NCBI GenBank assembly: GCA_016873155.1
Contig: VGXX01000003.1
Span: 1 to 56,569, forward strand
Direction: 5' to 3'
Source: Planctomycetota bacterium
GTDB taxonomy: Bacteria; Planctomycetota; Brocadiia; Brocadiales; Brocadiaceae
Length of the DNA: 56,569 bases
Under the pieces are notes generated by a model. It had not been told where the DNA came from. It saw only the letters and a program-made list of their open reading frames with translations, and did no database searches. Positions 51,694 through 56,569 of the stretch are shown one piece after another (positions within the stretch are counted from its first letter, which is position 1; the number at the start of each line of letters is the position of its first letter). A program made the translations under genes and the position numbers.

Positions 51694-52827
51694 ATGATAC
51701 GAAAGGGAATGATAGGAGCGGTGATGCTGGGAGCGGCGATAGCGTTGGGGGGAGGAGTGACCAATGCGGGCTGGATACAGGGGACGCATGTTAATACGGA
51801 TTTACCTGGCCCATTTTACATTACGGCATCTCCGGATGGCGGGACGTTGTTTGTATGCAATCAGTCCGGCAACAGTGTGACATTTGTCGATGCAAGGACG
51901 CAGAAGGTAACGGGAGAGGTAACCGTACGGACACAGCCTGAAGCTGCGGCGGTAACACCTGACGGGGCGTTTTTGTATGTATGCAACGGAGAAAGTGACA
52001 GTGTTTCAGTGGTGGACATATCCCGGAAGCAGGAGATAAAAGAGATAAAGGTAGGCGACTGGCCAAGTGGTGTAAAGATCACTGCGGATGGCAAGACGGC
52101 CTATGTATCATGTTCCGGTTGCATGTGGAACACGATAGATGTGATAGATACGGGCAGGATGGAGAAAGTAAGGTCCATCTACACTTCGAATTATGGTCCG
52201 AGGATGGTTGATATATCTCCGGACGGGAAGACCCTGGTAGCGATTCTTGACACGGTAGGGTCGATCAACCGGAGCGTTGATTTTATCGATATTGCCAGTG
52301 GCAGGATAATGGAAAACAGGGTAATTCCTGAGAGCGCCAACCTGAGAGATGTGGTATATACGCCGGACGGGAAGTATGTAGTGGTAACGTACCAGACCCC
52401 GAAGAACTGGTTGCCGGTATGTGAGGCAGAGAATGGTCAGGTATTTACGAACAACATAGCGGTAGTAGAGACCAAAGCGGGCGGCAAGGTAGCGCGTATA
52501 CCGCTGGATGAGCTCAACAACTACGATGGAAACCCTTATGGTTTGGCGATCGATCAGAAGGGAAGATACTTGTACATTGGGGTAAGAGGGATGCATCGTG
52601 TAACGATACTGGATATGAACAAGGTATTGGACATCGTAACGGGCAACAGCCAGGAAGAGCTTGATTACCTCAGGGATGATCTCGGATTGGTAAGGGATTA
52701 TCTTGTTGCGAGGGTGCCAACCGGGTTAGGGCCAAGTTCCGTATGCTTGTCGCCGGATGGCAAGTTTTGTTATGCAGCCAACTATTTTTCCAACAATGTA
52801 ACCGTAATAAGAACAGCGGCAGACTAA
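51694..52827 (+). CDS. hzsB: Hydrazine synthase beta subunit (beta-propeller)
   Basis: I start at ATG 51694 so that the protein opens with a signal peptide (MIRKGMIGAVMLGAAIALGG ... NAG); a GAAGGAGG site lies 13 bases upstream and the longer frame from 51652 would add residues before the signal. The 377-residue product is a seven-bladed beta-propeller of the YVTN type with repeated ISPDGKT/ITADGKT-like strands and no CxxCH. Hydrazine synthase makes hydrazine from nitric oxide and ammonium in the anammoxosome; the beta subunit is the heme-free scaffold. It is followed by the gamma and alpha genes in the order known from Kuenenia (kuste2859-2861). Confidence 0.93.
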   Translation: MIRKGMIGAVMLGAAIALGGGVTNAGWIQGTHVNTDLPGPFYITASPDGGTLFVCNQSGNSVTFVDARTQKVTGEVTVRTQPEAAAVTPDGAFLYVCNGESDSVSVVDISRKQEIKEIKVGDWPSGVKITADGKTAYVSCSGCMWNTIDVIDTGRMEKVRSIYTSNYGPRMVDISPDGKTLVAILDTVGSINRSVDFIDIASGRIMENRVIPESANLRDVVYTPDGKYVVVTYQTPKNWLPVCEAENGQVFTNNIAVVETKAGGKVARIPLDELNNYDGNPYGLAIDQKGRYLYIGVRGMHRVTILDMNKVLDIVTGNSQEELDYLRDDLGLVRDYLVARVPTGLGPSSVCLSPDGKFCYAANYFSNNVTVIRTAAD

Positions 52828-52912
52828 GGATGAGTGGTGCGGGAGTGCGTGTTATTTAAACTTGGAAAAACGAATGGTAATAGAGAGGAAAATTAGGAGG
52901 ATAGAGATAATT

Positions 52913-53938
52913 ATGAAAAAAGGAATGGTAAAATTAGGATTAGTTGCAGTCCTTGGGGTATCGGGGCTGATGGCGGCGGGAAGCGCAGATGCCGGAGAGC
53001 CGCGCGTGGTAGCTACGATCCAGACGGGAGCCGAATGGGAACCGCTGGGAAGGGAAGAACCGTTGACGGTGCCTGAAGTGCATTTCAGGGTAAAGCATTC
53101 GCCGTTTAAGAGTGAGTTGGTAAGGTACGGCCAGTTTCAGTTCAATGATGCAGCATGGAGTTTGCAGGGAGAGTATTCATGCGCGAGTTGTCATTATGAA
53201 AGAGGACAGACAACCGGGTTGATCTGGGATTTGGGAGATGAAGGATGGGGAAGCTGGAAGAACACGAAGTATATTCGCGGCGGTCGTTACCTTCCTCCGT
53301 TCAGGCACGAAGGATTCACCGGACATCCTGACGAAATCGTAGGCGCTACGAGTTCACTTGACAGGGTATGCGGAAGAGACCCTGGATTTGTGTTCAGGAG
53401 CGAGAACTTTTCTCCGATGAGATTAGAGGCGCTCATTTGTTACATCAGGGCGTTGGAATTTACCGGAAGTCCGTTCAGGAATGCGGATGGCAGTTTCACC
53501 GAGGCGCAGTTAAGGGGTCAGAAGGTATTTGAGGATCCGAAAGTGGGATGTCTTGAGTGTCATCCTGGCGATCCGACAGACCCAAGGGCATTGTTCAGCG
53601 ATGCGCAGACGCATGATGTGGGAACCGGCAGGGTAGGTTTGAATGGTTTCAGGTCGACCCCCGGAAAGGTATTTAACATATCGGCGATGGAGGCAGGTGA
53701 GGATCCATATGGTGAGGAGAGCAACACGCCGATCATCGGATTGGACCTTGTAAAGGAATTTGATACGCCGACATTAAGGGATATCTATGCATCAGGAACC
53801 TATTTCCATGATGGCAGTGCAAGGACTTTGATGGATACCATCAACAACACGGTAACCGATAAGGATATGCACGGAAGGACCTCCCACCTGACGCAGCAAC
53901 AGCTTCAGGATTTGGTTGAGTACATGAAGGCGTTATAA
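52913..53938 (+). CDS. hzsC: Hydrazine synthase gamma subunit (diheme, MauG/cytochrome c peroxidase-like)
   Basis: The start ATG 52913 is chosen because it gives a clean signal peptide (MKKGMVKLGLVAVLGVSGLM ... ADAGEPRVV) and has GGAGG at 52896-52900. The 341-residue protein has two c-type heme sites, CASCH (Cys90, Cys93, His94) and CLECH (Cys213, Cys216, His217), in a MauG/peroxidase-like fold. In the published mechanism the gamma subunit reduces nitric oxide to hydroxylamine, which passes to the alpha subunit. It lies 85 bases after hzsB. Confidence 0.93.
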   Translation: MKKGMVKLGLVAVLGVSGLMAAGSADAGEPRVVATIQTGAEWEPLGREEPLTVPEVHFRVKHSPFKSELVRYGQFQFNDAAWSLQGEYSCASCHYERGQTTGLIWDLGDEGWGSWKNTKYIRGGRYLPPFRHEGFTGHPDEIVGATSSLDRVCGRDPGFVFRSENFSPMRLEALICYIRALEFTGSPFRNADGSFTEAQLRGQKVFEDPKVGCLECHPGDPTDPRALFSDAQTHDVGTGRVGLNGFRSTPGKVFNISAMEAGEDPYGEESNTPIIGLDLVKEFDTPTLRDIYASGTYFHDGSARTLMDTINNTVTDKDMHGRTSHLTQQQLQDLVEYMKAL

Positions 53939-54017
53939 GCGAAGGAAAAGTTGAGTGTGTAGAGAGAGTAGTAAGCAAGAAAAATTTAAGGAATAAGTGA
54001 AAGGAGAAGGCCAATAG

Positions 54018-56447
54018 ATGGGTAAGAGGAAATTAGGAATAATAGCATCGGCATTCGTGGCGGGTGCGTTGGTCTGTGGGAGTTCCCTTGTAAATGCTGA
54101 GCCGGTAATGACGGGTGGTCCGGTGCAGGGGAAGGCCTTATGGACTGATTATTGTGGGATGTCAAAAGAGGTGCAGGGTCCTGTAAACCAGATATTGTTT
54201 ACACAGTCGCCAAGGACTGCCAAAGGGGATCCGTATCAGAACTATCCGCACTATATCCCTGAGGGAAGCAGGATAGCGTTGTATGATTTGAATTCAAGGG
54301 AACTGAAGGTATTAACCGATGATTTTGCGACAGCCTTTGATCCATGCACCTACTGGAACGGCAAGAAATTTGCGTTTGCCGGAGTTCATAAAAAGGGTGG
54401 TGGTTGCCAGATATGGGAAATGAACGTAGACGGCACCGGGTTAAGGCAGATGACGGATATGAAGGGATCATGCCGTTCCCCGATTTATTATGCAGCGGGA
54501 AGCATTGAAGAAGGTGAAGGCCGCATCATATGGCGTGACAGGTATTTTGAAGGAGACTGGAAAGAGCATGGCACGGTAGAGAAGACCGGTATGATCATCT
54601 TTTCAGGCGCCAAGGAAGGCGTAATGGATGAGTTCCACAATCCATACGCATATAATCTTTACCGTTTGGATACCCAGGGCGGCAAGGTAATCCAGAGAAT
54701 CACCGGCCACGTATTGTCAGGTATCGAATGGCCGCACATCAACACATCGGCTGATCAGATCACGTACAACGTAAGCTCGAACTTTGATCCATGGTTGACT
54801 CCGGATGGAAACATCCTTTTCTCCAGCGTGCAGGCGAATGGAAGCAGGGCAGGCGGGGTAGGCAGGGTAATGCTTTGCGTGGACAACTGGGATGGCGCGT
54901 ATCCGAGGCCGATCTATGGAAACTGCGATGGTGAAATTGGCGGCGCTTGCGGAAGGTCACAGGCGAAGATCACCTTTGGCGACAGGAGACTTGTTTATGT
55001 TGAGTCGCCATACATGAACTGGGGTGTAGGGCAGTTGGCAGCGGTAAGCTGGGATGCCCCGTTCAACAAGACGTATGAGAGATTAACCGGCAATGATGGC
55101 GGATTGTACAGGAGCCCATATCCTCTTCCGGATGACAGGATGTTAGTATCCTATGCTGAGAGGGGAGATTTTGGCATATTCTGGTTTGATTTTGGCAAGG
55201 GTGGCGCAGGCGAAAAGGTATATGATGATCCGAACTGGAACGATCACCAGCCGGCTCCTATTTATGTGAAGTATAAGCCAAGGTGGATTAACACCTTTAC
55301 TGCCGGAGACAGCTTCGGTGTAACGACTGTAACGTATCAGCCGTTTGATCAGGTGAAGGTGGAAGGATATCCGCATTCATGGGCAACATGGATTTGTTTT
55401 GATACGACAATCTCAGATATTCCGGTAGGTCCATATCCGCACCAGAAGGCAAAAGAGATTGGTCATGGAGATATCAAGGCAGTAAGAATCATCCAGGGAT
55501 ATCCATGCGTAGAGGCGGATTCAACCCGTTTCAGGGTAGGCGCGGGTGCACATCTCTTAGGTGGAGCAAGGTCAAGCAGCAACTCAGGATCAGCGTTCCA
55601 GCAGAGGGGTATCATTGGCTACCAGAAGGTAGAGGATGATGGTTCAACCGTTACCTCACAGTTGGCAGACGTACCTTACTACATTCAGATATTGGATGAC
55701 AAGGGCATGTCAGTACAGACCGGTTTATCATGGGCATACTTAAGGCCGTATCATGGCAGGATCTGCAGTGGATGTCACTATGGATCATATCGTGGAAGGG
55801 CGTTTAAGAATCTCCATTCAAAGGCGTTGTACAACTGGTGGTATGATGACAGAAGCCACTATGATTCACCATTTGCGTTCAGGTATTTGAAGTTTGACAA
55901 TGAGGGAACATACAAGGGTGTGAAACATGGAGAGGATGTAGTAGTGCCATCCGATATTTACTATGGTGGTCCATCCGGAACGACGTCACAGCCTGTAGAA
56001 GGTTTGACATTGGATAAGCAGAGGACGGTAGATTTCCGCAGGGATATTCAGCCGGTACTTGATGCGAAGTGTTCGAAGTGTCATGATGCGAACAATCCGC
56101 CGAACTTAAGCGGTGGTTTGGAGTTGGTAAACGTAGACGGCATAGCTGCATACAGCCGTGCGTATAACAGCTTGCTTGCGCCGCAGAGGGGCAAGGACGT
56201 GAACATTGGCGGTAAATACGTCAATCCGTCTGCTGCGATCAACAGTTTGCTGGTATGGAGGCTGTATGAAGAGGAGTTAAGTGAGAATGCTCCTGCTGCG
56301 AATGTATTCCCGGTAGAGGGACGCGTATTGCATGACAAATTCCTCACCCAGGACGAGAGGTTTGCGATAGTAGAGTGGATCGATCTTGGAGCACAGTGGG
56401 ATAACATTCCAGGACCTGACTTCTATCCTGGATATCAGGTAAAATAA
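54018..56447 (+). CDS. hzsA: Hydrazine synthase alpha subunit
   Basis: The 809-residue protein starts at ATG 54018 behind AAGGAGAAGG, with a signal peptide ending near NAEP. A beta-propeller-like middle domain is followed by a C-terminal heme domain. Heme sites are CSGCH (Cys583, Cys586, His587) and CSKCH (Cys685, Cys688, His689). Tyr591 and Cys303 are present at the positions I recall for the unusual heme ligand and the zinc ligand of the Kuenenia enzyme. This subunit joins hydroxylamine and ammonia into hydrazine. Arginine codons are almost all AGG in the first part, unlike pyc upstream, which suggests codon adaptation of a very abundant protein. A strong terminator follows. Confidence 0.95.
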   Translation: MGKRKLGIIASAFVAGALVCGSSLVNAEPVMTGGPVQGKALWTDYCGMSKEVQGPVNQILFTQSPRTAKGDPYQNYPHYIPEGSRIALYDLNSRELKVLTDDFATAFDPCTYWNGKKFAFAGVHKKGGGCQIWEMNVDGTGLRQMTDMKGSCRSPIYYAAGSIEEGEGRIIWRDRYFEGDWKEHGTVEKTGMIIFSGAKEGVMDEFHNPYAYNLYRLDTQGGKVIQRITGHVLSGIEWPHINTSADQITYNVSSNFDPWLTPDGNILFSSVQANGSRAGGVGRVMLCVDNWDGAYPRPIYGNCDGEIGGACGRSQAKITFGDRRLVYVESPYMNWGVGQLAAVSWDAPFNKTYERLTGNDGGLYRSPYPLPDDRMLVSYAERGDFGIFWFDFGKGGAGEKVYDDPNWNDHQPAPIYVKYKPRWINTFTAGDSFGVTTVTYQPFDQVKVEGYPHSWATWICFDTTISDIPVGPYPHQKAKEIGHGDIKAVRIIQGYPCVEADSTRFRVGAGAHLLGGARSSSNSGSAFQQRGIIGYQKVEDDGSTVTSQLADVPYYIQILDDKGMSVQTGLSWAYLRPYHGRICSGCHYGSYRGRAFKNLHSKALYNWWYDDRSHYDSPFAFRYLKFDNEGTYKGVKHGEDVVVPSDIYYGGPSGTTSQPVEGLTLDKQRTVDFRRDIQPVLDAKCSKCHDANNPPNLSGGLELVNVDGIAAYSRAYNSLLAPQRGKDVNIGGKYVNPSAAINSLLVWRLYEEELSENAPAANVFPVEGRVLHDKFLTQDERFAIVEWIDLGAQWDNIPGPDFYPGYQVK

Positions 56448-56523
56448 GAGGGATTGTAAATATCGTCTCTTAGAGAGCAGTAAGAAGTAAGAAAAGAAGT
56501 AATAAACAAGAAATAAAATAATC

Positions 56524-56562
56524 AAAGAGCCGGGAACGTGACATATCACGTCCCGGCTCTTT
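56524..56562 (+). terminator. Rho-independent terminator of the hydrazine synthase operon
   Basis: AAAGAGCCGGG ... ACGTGA, loop CATA, TCACGT ... CCCGGCTCTTT forms a long stem with one bulged A, ending in TTTGTGTTT. It lies 77 bases after the hzsA stop. No other operon gene follows within the window, so the hzs transcript probably ends here. Confidence 0.85.
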
Positions 56563-56569
56563 GTGTTTC

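Noticed and set aside
1-56569. tRNA, rRNA or known riboswitches
   Set aside because: I saw no cloverleaf with a conserved T-loop, no rRNA signature and no recognisable riboswitch core in the gaps; small RNAs without strong signatures cannot be excluded by eye.

Overview
This window comes from an anammox planctomycete (order Brocadiales, for example Kuenenia, Brocadia or Jettenia). The diagnostic evidence is a complete hydrazine synthase operon at the right end (about 51.69-56.45 kb) encoding the beta-propeller beta subunit, the diheme gamma subunit and the 809-residue alpha subunit. Its heme-binding CxxCH motifs and the residues I recall as ligands (Cys303, Tyr591) fall at the positions I remember from the Kuenenia enzyme. 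The moderate, AT-leaning base composition fits. The species cannot be fixed from the sequence alone. No rRNA, tRNA or CRISPR array was seen.

Layout. (1) 0-0.7 kb: the edge of an insertion sequence and remnants. (2) 0.66-16.4 kb: a mostly ordinary chromosomal block. It holds a fused 5-oxoprolinase/hydantoinase, pyruvate carboxylase, a YdbH-YnbE-YdbL triad (predicted inner-to-outer membrane lipid bridge), a phosphoglycolate phosphatase, a secreted subtilase whose usual histidine motif looks replaced by glutamate, and a membrane-fused spermidine synthase-like protein. (3) 16.5-26.5 kb: an accessory island. A roughly 155-230 bp structured repeat recurs at 18.28, 20.80, 24.69 and 25.66 kb. Unrelated, mostly defence-like genes or gene fragments begin directly after its constant end (GACCCCATGTTT). 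These include an AbiJ-NTD4/HEPN-like protein, a PD-(D/E)XK protein, a BECR-like toxin with a DUF2283 antitoxin, an Mrr-type nuclease and a partial duplicate of that nuclease lying between two repeat copies. (4) 26.8-36.5 kb: conserved signalling and stress genes. On the plus strand are a ferritin-like protein, a GH15 glycoside hydrolase fused to a ferredoxin-type cluster domain, a hybrid histidine kinase with a CxxCH sensor domain, and a DivK-like regulator. On the minus strand are a GrpE-like protein, a short Hsp70 and a J-like/double-PDZ membrane protein.

(5) 36.6-46.8 kb: a second accessory island, all on the minus strand. It is a graveyard of toxin-antitoxin and DUF3800/Panacea/zeta-toxin modules, with a 607-bp segmental duplication. 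It also holds an apparently intact three-gene ABC-three-component (ABC-3C) conflict system at 40.76-44.41 kb. Several toxins are visibly inactivated: a RelE-like gene carries two in-frame stops, a VapC has lost its middle, and another VapC has lost its N-terminus. (6) 47.1-51.2 kb: a TMTC-like membrane/TPR protein, a CBS-pair protein and an ArsB/NhaD-type transporter. (7) 51.69-56.56 kb: the hydrazine synthase operon with its own strong terminator.

The genes with the clearest link to physiology are hydrazine synthase (the N-N bond-forming step of anammox), pyruvate carboxylase (anaplerosis downstream of acetyl-CoA fixation) and the YdbH/YnbE/YdbL envelope genes. The strongest candidates for something new are the repeat-punctuated cassette array, the ABC-3C system with a putative nuclease effector, and the glycoside hydrolase-ferredoxin fusion translationally coupled to a heme-type sensor kinase. 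All function calls are from reading sequence; no database search was possible.
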